This document shows positions 34,835 through 42,575 of a DNA stretch of 64,000 nucleotides, one piece after another; the stretch's first letter is position 1, and each line of letters opens with the position of its first letter. The notes beneath the pieces were generated by a model. The model was not told the DNA's origin and made no database searches. It was given only the letters and a program-made list of their open reading frames with translations. The stretch covers positions 310,001-374,000 of the forward strand of contig NZ_JABGNA010000001.1 in NCBI RefSeq assembly GCF_013149275.1, written 5' to 3'. Both the position numbers and the translations under genes were made by a program. Source of the DNA: Mucilaginibacter sp. SG564 (lineage in GTDB: Bacteria > Bacteroidota > Bacteroidia > Sphingobacteriales > Sphingobacteriaceae).

Positions 34835-35350
34835 ATGACAGCAAAAAATAAAACTGAAGTTTGGCTCCGCGGGCCTATGGATGATGTGCCGGCACTCCTC
34901 CAACCGGTAGCCCACGCCTTGCTCCAAGCCAGAGAGGAGCTAAACGAATTAATGGCTGATTTCCCGGATGGACTTTTATGGCAAAAGATAGCAGGGATGG
35001 CATCCCCTGGCTTCCATCTGCAACATTTAACGGGTGTACTTAACCGGCTGTTTACTTATGCCAGGGGAGAAGCACTTACAGCAGAACAGCTTAACTATCT
35101 GTCGGGTGAAGGAAAAGCAGCTGAAAATATAACCATAGCCGACCTTCTACAACGATTTGATAGTGAGGTTGATAAAGCTATTGCCCAGTTGATAACAACT
35201 GATGAGCAGACCTTGAAGCAATTCCGCGGAGTAGGGCGGGCGCAACTACCCTCAACCGTAATGGGCCTGTACGTGCATTCGGCCGAGCATACCATGAGGC
35301 ATCTGGGGCAGCTTTTAGTAACAATTAAGGTGCTGAAAAACAGCGTTTAG
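34835..35350 (+). CDS. DinB-like metal-dependent four-helix protein
   Basis: 171 aa. The DinB_2 pattern of three metal-binding His is present: one in GFHLQHLTGVLNRL (about residue 70) and two in VHSAEHTMRHLGQLLV near the C-terminus. The helical layout fits the DinB/YfiT bundle. Members include thiol-dependent S-transferases; the substrate here is unknown. Its stop codon overlaps the stop of the convergent MFS gene. Unusual phased GTTAAA repeats lie upstream. Confidence 0.82.
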   Translation: MTAKNKTEVWLRGPMDDVPALLQPVAHALLQAREELNELMADFPDGLLWQKIAGMASPGFHLQHLTGVLNRLFTYARGEALTAEQLNYLSGEGKAAENITIADLLQRFDSEVDKAIAQLITTDEQTLKQFRGVGRAQLPSTVMGLYVHSAEHTMRHLGQLLVTIKVLKNSV

Positions 35351-36582
35351 TTTACATTTTCAATAATAATTGGTTTAGCGTGCGGGCTCAATTTTTTCAG
35401 CACAAAAAAGCCCGTAGAGGACAGCAGGCATACCGAAGCTAAAACCCACCATAGCATCGAAAAACCGCCATGAGCGATGATCTGACTGCCAACCGCAGGG
35501 GCAATGATCTGCGCCGCCGACCAAGACATACTATAGAGTGCAGCATATTCGCCGCGATTACCATTAGTGGTTCGATTTATCCAGTAGGCGTTCATGAATG
35601 GCATACTCATAATTTCGCCCAGGGTGATCATTGCCACCACCAAAATGGCTACCCATGCGGCATGTGGCAATAAATTTAACATAGCAAAGCTGGCGCCTGC
35701 TATAATAATACCCATGCAGATATACGTAAGTGGGTTTCTCTTGCCCTCCAGTTTGTGAATCAGGATCATCTCTACCAATACGATAAGGATGCCATTCAGT
35801 GCTAATAGAAAGCCTATAAAGCGTTCGTTGAAATGCCACTGGATATTATAGAATACCGGTTGCATAATAAAGAATTGGAAAAAGCAGGTGGCAAACAAGG
35901 TGCTCAATAAGATAAATATCAGGTAAACGCCATCCTTATAGGCTGATGTTGATGCTATGGCTTTATCGGCCAGGTCTTTAACTGTTTTCCTGATAGTTGA
36001 GCGCGGCATCAATTTCAATAGTAAAAGTGCGGCAAAAATATTGGTGCAACCATCCACCCAGAATAGTAAATGGTAATTGAACGAGGCCAGGAAACCACCT
36101 AAGCCGCCTCCAAAGGCCCATCCCAGGTTGGTGGCCAGGCGGTTGAGCGAATAGGAGCGAGTCTTATTCTCGTCGTTGCTGTAATGAGCTATAGCTGTGG
36201 AGTTTGCCGGACGAAATGATTCGTTGCAGATACTGAGTATGAAAGTACCTATACTCACGCTTAAAAAGGTACGCTGATAGCCCAACACCAGGAATAATAT
36301 ACCGCCAATAAACAATGCGCCCACCTGAATGTCGTAAAAACCGATCTTGTCGGTTAGTTTGCCCCCGATAAAGGCGCCCGATATAGCTCCAATGCCAAAA
36401 AACGCCATCACCCAGCCAGATTGCACAATGGTAAAATGCAGCTGCTGAATGGTATAAATACTCATAAAAGGTACCACCATAGTGCCGCTCCGGTTAATGA
36501 GCATTACGATGCTCAGGTACCAGCTGTTTTTTGATAGTCCGCTATAAGCTTGTTTGTATAATTGGATGACAGAGGTTAACAT
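35347..36582 (-). CDS. Major facilitator superfamily transporter
   Basis: 411 aa with about 12 hydrophobic segments. The loop 2-3 motif GGKLTDKIGFYD is the MFS signature (GxLaDrxGrk). Further family features are SFRPANSTAIAHY, which matches an MDR-type conserved region, and a central hydrophilic loop near KLMPRSTIRKTVKDLADK. Probably an efflux pump; the substrate is unknown. A TACCTTTG -7 element (36606-36599) lies 17 nt before the start codon. The 3' end overlaps the DinB-like gene by 4 nt. Confidence 0.9.
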   Translation of the reverse strand: MLTSVIQLYKQAYSGLSKNSWYLSIVMLINRSGTMVVPFMSIYTIQQLHFTIVQSGWVMAFFGIGAISGAFIGGKLTDKIGFYDIQVGALFIGGILFLVLGYQRTFLSVSIGTFILSICNESFRPANSTAIAHYSNDENKTRSYSLNRLATNLGWAFGGGLGGFLASFNYHLLFWVDGCTNIFAALLLLKLMPRSTIRKTVKDLADKAIASTSAYKDGVYLIFILLSTLFATCFFQFFIMQPVFYNIQWHFNERFIGFLLALNGILIVLVEMILIHKLEGKRNPLTYICMGIIIAGASFAMLNLLPHAAWVAILVVAMITLGEIMSMPFMNAYWINRTTNGNRGEYAALYSMSWSAAQIIAPAVGSQIIAHGGFSMLWWVLASVCLLSSTGFFVLKKLSPHAKPIIIENVN

Positions 36583-36598
36583 AGGTTTTTATGGTTTG

Positions 36599-36606
36599 CA
36601 AAGGTA
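36599..36606 (-). promoter_or_regulatory. Predicted -7 element of the MFS gene
   Basis: TACCTTTG on the minus strand matches TAnnTTTG. No clear -33 TTTG at standard spacing. Confidence 0.5.
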
Positions 36607-36631
36607 ATTATAAGCAGAAAGCTAAAATGGA

Positions 36632-36663
36632 AAAGCCCGAAGCTTTTTATGGCTTCGGGCTTT
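36632..36663 (-). terminator. Terminator at the end of the aro gene cluster
   Basis: The stem AAAGCCCGAAGC / GCTTCGGGCTTT with a 7-nt loop lies 42 nt after the aroC stop and ahead of the MFS gene. It would end the pheA-to-aroC transcript. Confidence 0.85.
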
Positions 36664-36704
36664 CGAACTATTTAAATGGCTTCAGGACTTTGTGCCCTGA
36701 GCTT

Positions 36705-37799
36705 TTAGCTTAAAATAGAGTTTCGGTTCCGGAGCCAATGATCAGCCAGGACCAGTGCGGCCATGGCTTCAACAATAGGGATGGCACGAGGGACGACGCA
36801 AGGATCATGACGACCTTTACCTGATATTTCGGCCGCATTGCCTTCGCTATCAATAGTGGCCTGATTTTTCATGATGGTAGCTACCGGTTTAAAGGCTACT
36901 TTAAACTCAATAGGCATACCATTACTGATACCGCCTTGTATACCACCAGAAAAATTGGTAATGGTGCTAATATCGCCTAAATGTGATTTTACAAAGATGT
37001 CGTTATGTTCCGATCCGCGCATCTCGCTGCCGGCAAAGCCCGAGCCAAATTCAAAGCCATGAACGGCGTTGATGCTTAGCATCGCCTTCCCCAGATCGGC
37101 ATGAAGCTTATCAAATACAGGCTCACCGAGACCTACAGGGCAATTTTTTACATGGCAGCTTATCTTACCGCCAACAGTATCGCCGTCTTTACGCACACTG
37201 TCAATAAAGGCGATCATTTCCTCGGCAGTGGCCGGATCGGCACAGCGTACGATGTTTTTTTCACGTTCGTCAATAAACTCCTGTACGTTGTTGATACTTA
37301 CGTTAGGGGCGTTAATAGTACCTACACTGCTTACATGGGCCGCTATCTCGATACCCTGGCTTTTGAGCAAAAGCTTGGCCAAAGCACCCGCAGCAACACG
37401 TGCCGCGGTTTCCCGGGCTGATGACCGGCCCCCACCGCGATGGTCGCGTATACCATATTTAGTTTGATAAGTATAGTCGGCATGGGAGGGGCGGAATACG
37501 TCCACATTATGACTGTAATCTTTGGAGCGCTGATCTTCGTTGGGGATCAGCATAGCTATAGGCGTTCCTGTAGTTTTACCTTCAAATACACCTGATAGGA
37601 TCTTTACGGTATCACTTTCTTTACGTTGTGTAGTTATTTTTGACTGACCGGGTTTGCGTTTATCCAGTTCGCCCTGAATGTAATCCAGATCAACGGTTAA
37701 TTGCGCTGGGCAACCGTCAATAATAACCCCTATTGCTTCGCCATGCGATTCGCCAAAGGTGGTTATTCTGAATATTTGCCCGAATGAGTTGCCTGCCAT
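36705..37799 (-). CDS. aroC: Chorismate synthase
   Basis: 364 aa, standard length. It converts EPSP to chorismate with reduced FMN, the last step of the shikimate pathway. Signatures are [17 protein letters not shown] at the N-terminus, the [19 protein letters not shown] flavin/substrate region and [19 protein letters not shown] near the C-terminus. It is the fourth gene of the aromatic cluster behind the pheA leader, but the 143-bp gap to aroA contains a palindromic repeat, so partial independence is possible. The terminator at 36632-36663 follows. Confidence 0.97.
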   Translation of the reverse strand: MAGNSFGQIFRITTFGESHGEAIGVIIDGCPAQLTVDLDYIQGELDKRKPGQSKITTQRKESDTVKILSGVFEGKTTGTPIAMLIPNEDQRSKDYSHNVDVFRPSHADYTYQTKYGIRDHRGGGRSSARETAARVAAGALAKLLLKSQGIEIAAHVSSVGTINAPNVSINNVQEFIDEREKNIVRCADPATAEEMIAFIDSVRKDGDTVGGKISCHVKNCPVGLGEPVFDKLHADLGKAMLSINAVHGFEFGSGFAGSEMRGSEHNDIFVKSHLGDISTITNFSGGIQGGISNGMPIEFKVAFKPVATIMKNQATIDSEGNAAEISGKGRHDPCVVPRAIPIVEAMAALVLADHWLRNRNSILS

Positions 37800-37802
37800 T
37801 AT

Positions 37803-37835
37803 TTTAGATATGAGATGTTAGATATGAGATTTGAG
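37803..37835. repeat. Short tandem word repeat
   Basis: AGATATGAGAT occurs in two near-tandem copies followed by GAGATTTGAGA. Words of this kind recur in intergenic DNA of this window and also inside aroA. Confidence 0.5.
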
Positions 37836-37864
37836 ACGGCTCACCACAAATCTATTTATTTAAA

Positions 37865-37921
37865 TCGTCATTGCGAGGTACGAAGTAATCTTTATGATGT
37901 ACAGAACGGCTTCGCAATGAC
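37865..37921. repeat. Intergenic palindromic repeat (CGTCATTGCGAGG type)
   Basis: It starts CGTCATTGCGAGGTACGAAG and ends CGGCTTCGCAATGACG, so the ends are inverted repeats of about 12 bp. It lies between aroC and aroA and could form a stable RNA hairpin in their transcript. It is related in form, but not identical, to the repeats at 28423 and 29264. Confidence 0.8.
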
Positions 37922-37942
37922 GCTTGGTGGTTATTTTTAGTG

Positions 37943-39247
37943 CTATGCCTCTATTTCCTGAACCTTGAAGCCAAGTTTAGCCAGATCGGTCCAGAATGCG
38001 GGATACGATTTATCAACCACAGGCCCGTTCTCAAACTCCAATTCCGGAACGATAAGCGCGAGTGGGGCAAATGCCATAGCCATACGGTGATCGTGATAGG
38101 TATTGATAAACATGCGCTCCGGAATAAACTTGCCACTGCAATCCAGTTGGTATACCTCGTTATTCTCGATGAGTTTTACGCCCATTTTGGCCAGCTCGGT
38201 CTGTAATGCTAAAATACGGTCAGTTTCTTTAATTTTTAACGTTTCCAAACCGGTAAAAGCTGTTTCATGCCCTAAAGCCGCACATACCACAACAATGGTT
38301 TGAGCCAGATCGGGACACTCTTTCAGATCGAACACCTTGTGATTAAAAGGCTTGTTTTCTTTGGTTAGCTGAACACCGCCATCTTTGAACTGCGAGGTGA
38401 TGCCAAAATTGGCCATGATCTCGGTGATCACGCTGTCGCCCTGTAAGCTGTACGGGGTAAGGCCGGTCAGGAATAACTCTGCTTTATCCGCAAGTGCTGC
38501 TATGGCATACCAGTATGATGCCGCGCTCCAATCCGGTTCAACATGTATGGAGGTAGTGGAAAATTCCTGGTTTGCAATGGAGATCACATTATCCTCCCAT
38601 CGGTGCTGAATGCCTGTTGAGGTCAACATAGCCAGCGTCATTTCGACGTAAGGCCGAGAGGTTAACTCTCCTTGTATGTGCAGCTCCAAACCAAAAGGCA
38701 GCCGTGCAGCGATGAGCAACAAGGCAGTAATATACTGACTACTAATGTTACCTTTAATACTGATCTTACTAGTTAGCTGTGCGAAACTGCCTTTTAGTTT
38801 TATAGGGGGATAGCCCTCTTTTTCTTCGTAATCAATATGGGCACCTAACTCTCTCAGCGCATCGACCAATATACCTATCGGTCTTTCTTTCATCCTCTGG
38901 CTGCCGGTTAATATGACTTCATTATCCTGTATGGCAAAGTAGGCGGTTAAAAAACGCATGGCCGTACCGGCAGGGCCGATGTCGACGGTAGTGAGTTGTG
39001 AGTCGTGAGTGGTGAATGGTTCGCCGCCTGCAAGAATTTCTTGATTCTTGATTCTTGGCTCCTGATTCTTTCTCAATATACCCGCCAGCAACACCGCATC
39101 AGCGGCATCGGATACGTTCTCTACCTTAACCTTACCATTGCTTAAAGCCTCGATCACTAATGCACGATTGCACTCGCTTTTTGAGCCTGTGAGATTTACC
39201 GTGCCGTTTACTTGCTTATTATTCCTTGTCAGGATGACGTTTTGCAT
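37943..39247 (-). CDS. aroA: 3-phosphoshikimate 1-carboxyvinyltransferase (EPSP synthase) with in-frame insertion
   Basis: 434 aa. It joins PEP to shikimate 3-phosphate. Family motifs: NLTGSKSECNRALVIEALS, GPAGTAMRFLTAYFA, GSQRMKERPIG, a catalytic Asp region in VEPDWSAASYWYA, and TDRILALQTELAKMG. Residues about 60-88, between the substrate loop and the GPAGTAMRF motif, look like a low-complexity insertion (KNQEPRIKNQE, then FTTHDSQLTT) encoded by repeat words seen in intergenic DNA. The frame is intact and all core motifs remain, so it is probably active. It is 13 nt downstream of the DAHP synthase gene. Confidence 0.95.
   Translation of the reverse strand: MQNVILTRNNKQVNGTVNLTGSKSECNRALVIEALSNGKVKVENVSDAADAVLLAGILRKNQEPRIKNQEILAGGEPFTTHDSQLTTVDIGPAGTAMRFLTAYFAIQDNEVILTGSQRMKERPIGILVDALRELGAHIDYEEKEGYPPIKLKGSFAQLTSKISIKGNISSQYITALLLIAARLPFGLELHIQGELTSRPYVEMTLAMLTSTGIQHRWEDNVISIANQEFSTTSIHVEPDWSAASYWYAIAALADKAELFLTGLTPYSLQGDSVITEIMANFGITSQFKDGGVQLTKENKPFNHKVFDLKECPDLAQTIVVVCAALGHETAFTGLETLKIKETDRILALQTELAKMGVKLIENNEVYQLDCSGKFIPERMFINTYHDHRMAMAFAPLALIVPELEFENGPVVDKSYPAFWTDLAKLGFKVQEIEA
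38984..39070 (-). repeat. Intergenic-type repeat words inside aroA
   Basis: The coding strand contains AAGAATCAAGAATCAAGAA and ACTCACGACTCACAACTCAC. They are in frame and encode residues about 60-88, which do not fit the EPSP synthase fold. Confidence 0.6.
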
Positions 39248-39259
39248 CAGGATATTCTA

Positions 39260-40387
39260 TTATACGTGGGTAAGTTTTTCTGCAGCTTGTCCGGCTTCAT
39301 TGGTGTTCATGATCTCGGTTTGTCTGCGGATCGACTCGCTATGTAAAAGCTCTAACAGTTTCTCTGTAAATTCAGATCCTAATTTTAAGGCTTTCGCGTA
39401 GTTGGTACGTTTTTGAACAATCTCATCCCAACGGCCTACCTGCAAAATGGTAATGTTGTTGTCTTTTTTGTAGTTACCGATCTTCTCGGCAATTTGCATA
39501 CGCTCGGCAATTTTCTGGATAACCAGGTCGTCAATTTTATCTATCTGGCTGCGTAGCTCGGCAAGCTTGTCATTTAACTCAGCATTGCGGATCTCTGGTT
39601 TACGTAAAGCCAGGTGATCGATAATATCAGCTAAGGCAGCAGGGGTAACCTGTTGTTTGGCATCTGTCCAGGCTACGCTTGGATCGATATGCGATTCGAT
39701 CATTAAGCCCTGCATGTCAAGGTCTAATGCTTTTTGTGAGATGTAACCGATCAGGTCGCGGTTACCCGAAATGTGGCTTGGATCGTTAATGATAGGCAAT
39801 TCAGGGGCCAATGTTTTTAAGTTGATGGCAATATCCCACATTGGCTCATTACGAAAAGCTGATTTCTCGTAAGATGAAAAACCACGGTGTATAGCTGCCA
39901 GTTTAGTAATACCAGCATTGTTGATACGTTCCAAAGCACCTATCCATAAAGAAAGATCTGGATTTACCGGGTTTTTAACCATCACTGGTACATCAACACC
40001 TTGTAAAGCATCAGCAATTTCCTGTACGGTGAAAGGGTTAACGGTTGAACGTGCGCCAACCCATAAAATGTCAACACCTGCTTTTAATGCTTCTTCCACA
40101 TGTTTTGCAGTTGCTACTTCAACAGCGGTCGGTAAGCCAGTTTCTTCTTTTGCGCGTTTAAGCCATTCTAAACCTATGCTGCCAATACCTTCAAACTCAC
40201 CTGGACGGGTACGTGGTTTCCATATACCTGCACGTAATGCAGAAATGCGACCGGTTTGAGCTAATAAATGAGCCGTAGCTACTAATTGATCTTCGGTTTC
40301 TGCACTGCAGGGGCCTGCTATTACCAATGGTTCTTTTCCGGTTTTGATCCAGGTGTGAAGCGGCTGTATGTTCAAATTCAATTTCAT
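39260..40387 (-). CDS. Bifunctional DAHP synthase / chorismate mutase (type II)
   Basis: 375 aa. Residues about 15-265 are a class I-beta type 3-deoxy-7-phosphoheptulonate synthase (VIAGPCSAETEDQ, GIWKPRTRPGEFEG, WVGARSTVNPFTVQE, NDPSHISGNRDLI, LMIESHIDPSVAW). Residues about 275-365 are an AroQ chorismate mutase (LAELRSQIDKIDDLVIQKI, RMQIAEKIGNYKK). Thus one chain has both the first step of the pathway and the branch step to prephenate. It lies second in the cluster with pheA, so control by the pheA attenuator would cover commitment to the whole pathway. Confidence 0.95.
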   Translation of the reverse strand: MKLNLNIQPLHTWIKTGKEPLVIAGPCSAETEDQLVATAHLLAQTGRISALRAGIWKPRTRPGEFEGIGSIGLEWLKRAKEETGLPTAVEVATAKHVEEALKAGVDILWVGARSTVNPFTVQEIADALQGVDVPVMVKNPVNPDLSLWIGALERINNAGITKLAAIHRGFSSYEKSAFRNEPMWDIAINLKTLAPELPIINDPSHISGNRDLIGYISQKALDLDMQGLMIESHIDPSVAWTDAKQQVTPAALADIIDHLALRKPEIRNAELNDKLAELRSQIDKIDDLVIQKIAERMQIAEKIGNYKKDNNITILQVGRWDEIVQKRTNYAKALKLGSEFTEKLLELLHSESIRRQTEIMNTNEAGQAAEKLTHV

Positions 40388-40468
40388 CGTTTTTGTTGTT
40401 TGTCCGGTATTTTGTTTTGCCGGTGTGTTTTATATTTTGTTTAAATCTTCAGTTGTTAATTAAGAGGG

Positions 40469-41377
40469 TCAAATATTCCTGCGAATATTGATGTACTTCC
40501 TTATGCGGTCGTTTTTTTGGGGTTTGGGGGGTGTGGTTGTTAATTCATCATCATGTCTTTCATATTCACCAAGTATGTTAAAGTTATGCGTGTATTTAAG
40601 TATTTGCCTTATCGATATATCGTATTGTTTTGGCTCATCCCATTCAATGTCTACGTAAAAGTTATATTCGTTACGTTTACCCAGGATAGGCATAGATTGT
40701 ATTTTGCTCATATTCACGCCCTCCTCGGCAAAAATATTAAGTACTTTGGCTAATGCTCCAACCTTATTGCTTACCTGGAAACAAAGCGAAGCCTTATTAG
40801 AGTTCTTTTTTTCCACATTATCATGATGGGTAAGGATCAGGAAACGGGTAAAGTTCTTTTTGTTTGATTCTATGCGGCGTTCCAACACATCCAATCCGTA
40901 AAGTTTAGCGGCAAGGGCATTAGCAATAGCAACGGTATCGGTTAATTGTTCCTCTCTGATACGTTTGGCACAGGCCGCGGTATCATTACTTTCTACAATT
41001 TTAAGGTGAGGGTATTCATCAAAAAAATCAACACACTGACGTAGGGCGATAGGGTGAGAGGTTACATATTTGATATCCTCGAACTTTACACCGGGCAATG
41101 CCATTAAATGCAGTTGAATAGGCAGGTAAATTTCGCCAACTACCGGGAAGCCATAATCAAGCAACAGGGTATAATTAGGCAATATACTTCCGGCGATGCT
41201 ATTCTCAATAGCCATCACCACATAATCGGCCTCCCTGTTTTTTAGGGTCTCAAAAGTTTGTTTGAATGTGTTGCATTCAATGGTTTGCGTGTTTTCTCCA
41301 AAATACTTTAAGGCAGCTTCTTCGTGAAAAGAAGCACGTATTCCCTGGATTGCAACTCTTGGTCTTTCTATTTTCAT
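40469..41377 (-). CDS. pheA: Prephenate dehydratase with ACT domain
   Basis: 302 aa from ATG 41377; an earlier in-frame ATG at 41407 lies inside the terminator hairpin and is unlikely. The catalytic half has VAIQGIRASFHEEAALKYF, MAIENSIAGSILPNYTLL, VTSHPIALRQC and NFTRFLIL, whose Thr-Arg-Phe is the catalytic motif. The ACT half has NKVGALAKVLNIFAEEGVNM; the Phe-binding ESRP motif is changed to QSMP (SKIQSMPIL). It makes phenylpyruvate from prephenate. It is the first gene of the cluster, preceded by a leader peptide, hairpin and promoter (41393-41568). Confidence 0.95.
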   Translation of the reverse strand: MKIERPRVAIQGIRASFHEEAALKYFGENTQTIECNTFKQTFETLKNREADYVVMAIENSIAGSILPNYTLLLDYGFPVVGEIYLPIQLHLMALPGVKFEDIKYVTSHPIALRQCVDFFDEYPHLKIVESNDTAACAKRIREEQLTDTVAIANALAAKLYGLDVLERRIESNKKNFTRFLILTHHDNVEKKNSNKASLCFQVSNKVGALAKVLNIFAEEGVNMSKIQSMPILGKRNEYNFYVDIEWDEPKQYDISIRQILKYTHNFNILGEYERHDDELTTTPPKPQKNDRIRKYINIRRNI

Positions 41378-41392
41378 AACCCCTGTTAAAGC

Positions 41393-41425
41393 AAAAAGTC
41401 CCGGCATTTTGTGCCGGGACTTTTT
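41393..41425 (-). terminator. Attenuator terminator of the pheA operon
   Basis: On the minus strand AAAAAGTCCCGGCA and its complement TGCCGGGACTTTTT form a 14-bp perfect stem with a 5-nt loop and a T-run, just before the pheA start codon. Its 5' arm can instead pair with AGCCGGGACT at 41457-41466. Confidence 0.92.
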
Positions 41426-41454
41426 AAGTTCTTTATGTGTGTGTTAAGTACATA

Positions 41455-41520
41455 TTAGTCCCGGCTCATACTGTTAAAGTAAAAGTAGTAACCGAAGTAA
41501 TATGCGCTTGTAAATTTCAT
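41455..41520 (-). CDS. Phe/Tyr-rich leader peptide of the pheA operon
   Basis: 21 codons plus TAA, reading MKFTSAYYFGYYFYF then NSMSRD. Nine of residues 3-15 are Phe (3, 9, 13, 15) or Tyr (7, 8, 11, 12, 14). The ATG lies about 13 nt after the expected transcription start. The stop codon lies in an RNA arm complementary to the terminator. This is the classic layout of a ribosome-mediated attenuator sensing charged Phe- and Tyr-tRNA: stalling in the Phe/Tyr run frees 41457-41466 to pair with the terminator's 5' arm and allows read-through into pheA; fast translation covers it and transcription stops. Recognition is from sequence alone; no homolog search was possible. Confidence 0.85.
   Translation of the reverse strand: MKFTSAYYFGYYFYFNSMSRD
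41457..41466 (-). promoter_or_regulatory. Antiterminator arm overlapping the leader peptide stop codon
   Basis: AGCCGGGACT is a direct repeat of the terminator's 3' arm and complementary over 9-10 bases to its 5' arm. It covers the last codons AGC CGG GAC and the first base of TAA. A ribosome at the stop codon would mask it. Confidence 0.8.
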
Positions 41521-41538
41521 TTGTTTTTTATTACGCTG

Positions 41539-41568
41539 TAAATGTACGGTAAAAAATGTTTTTGTCAA
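41539..41568 (-). promoter_or_regulatory. Predicted promoter of the pheA leader and operon
   Basis: TTGAC at 41568-41564 and TACATTTA at 41546-41539 on the minus strand are 19 nt apart. Transcription would start near 41533. Confidence 0.65.
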
Positions 41569-41638
41569 TAGAAAATTTTATTTTTTGTAAAATAAACAGG
41601 CTGAACAAAACTTTATTCTGTTTGAATTGATTTTACGG

Positions 41639-42505
41639 CTATTTGAACAAGTTTTTGGTTTTAAAATTAACAGGCACGGTATAATTATCTGCCGGGTCTT
41701 TGAATTTTGCTAGCAGATCGATAGCCGAAATGAGCATATTTGAAATTTTAATAGCGCTGCCATCTTTAAAATACACTTCTACATCGTCACTTAAATTACG
41801 GCTGCTGTTGCCCTTGCCAGCATAATATATGATTTGTTGAACGTCGCTTTTATTATAGGTTACAATTTGCTGGTCATTGTACCCAAAAGAAAACCGGTTG
41901 TTGCCTTTGGATATTTGCAGGTATTGTTGCCGGTTTTTAAAATATCGGGATGATGCATATAGCAGGAATGATCCAAATATGAATAGCGTTAAGCAGAGGA
42001 GGAATAATGAGCCACTATTATTTTTATTAATAGAGGATAGTAAAATTATGCACAGGTAAATAAAAAAGAGGGACATCAATGTAAGGAAATACCAGGTGCT
42101 TAGTCTGTAAATGAAATTTTTAGTTATAAAATGCGCCCGGTTACCTACATTAAAGAAATGTTTTTCAAATAATTTCAGATCCAATTTTTGAGTAAAGAAA
42201 TCGCTGACCAAAGTACTCACTGAATCAAGATCAGGAGTGTGGTATTCATATAGGTGATTGCCTTTATCCAGGTAATACACACAGAATTTACCGCCAAAAT
42301 ATAAGCCTAGTTTTAAATAGTTCAGATCATTATCCTGAATGGTTACAGAGGGGCCTGTTAACTGTATATCGGTTAATGAACGTTCCTGATCCCAGGGGAA
42401 GTTTTTAATGAGGTCTATCGTATTATCAAAGTTTCTTGGCTGCTCATCAGAAAACTCACCTTTTTCGTAGGTATTATGCTGAAGTTTTGATACAAATTGT
42501 GGCAT
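41639..42505 (-). CDS. Conserved-looking membrane protein with two helices, function unknown
   Basis: 288 aa. It is not recognised. Two closely spaced hydrophobic segments (about residues 136-157, WYFLTLMSLFFIYLCIILL, and 168-186, FLLCLTLFIFGSFLLYAS) separate a ~130-residue N-terminal region from a ~100-residue C-terminal region. The C-terminal part (QQYLQISKGNNRFSFGYNDQ, VQQIIYYAGKG, VEVYFKDGSAIKISNML) has the strand pattern of a PH-like domain near a membrane. It is last in a row of same-direction genes after the sterol-desaturase-like gene, with a 70-bp gap. Confidence 0.7.
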   Translation of the reverse strand: MPQFVSKLQHNTYEKGEFSDEQPRNFDNTIDLIKNFPWDQERSLTDIQLTGPSVTIQDNDLNYLKLGLYFGGKFCVYYLDKGNHLYEYHTPDLDSVSTLVSDFFTQKLDLKLFEKHFFNVGNRAHFITKNFIYRLSTWYFLTLMSLFFIYLCIILLSSINKNNSGSLFLLCLTLFIFGSFLLYASSRYFKNRQQYLQISKGNNRFSFGYNDQQIVTYNKSDVQQIIYYAGKGNSSRNLSDDVEVYFKDGSAIKISNMLISAIDLLAKFKDPADNYTVPVNFKTKNLFK

Positions 42506-42575
42506 AGGGTATAAGTACAGGCATTAGTTTGCCTGCATTCAAATATACTACCCTAAATAGATAGTATACTCCTAA

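Noticed and set aside
38637..38680. GTCATTTCGACG-like sequence resembling the palindromic repeats
   Set aside because: It is inside aroA and encodes the conserved TSRPYVEMTLA motif. The resemblance is chance.
41377..41407. Upstream ATG start for pheA at 41407
   Set aside because: It would put the start codon inside the terminator stem. The protein family starts at the 41377 ATG.
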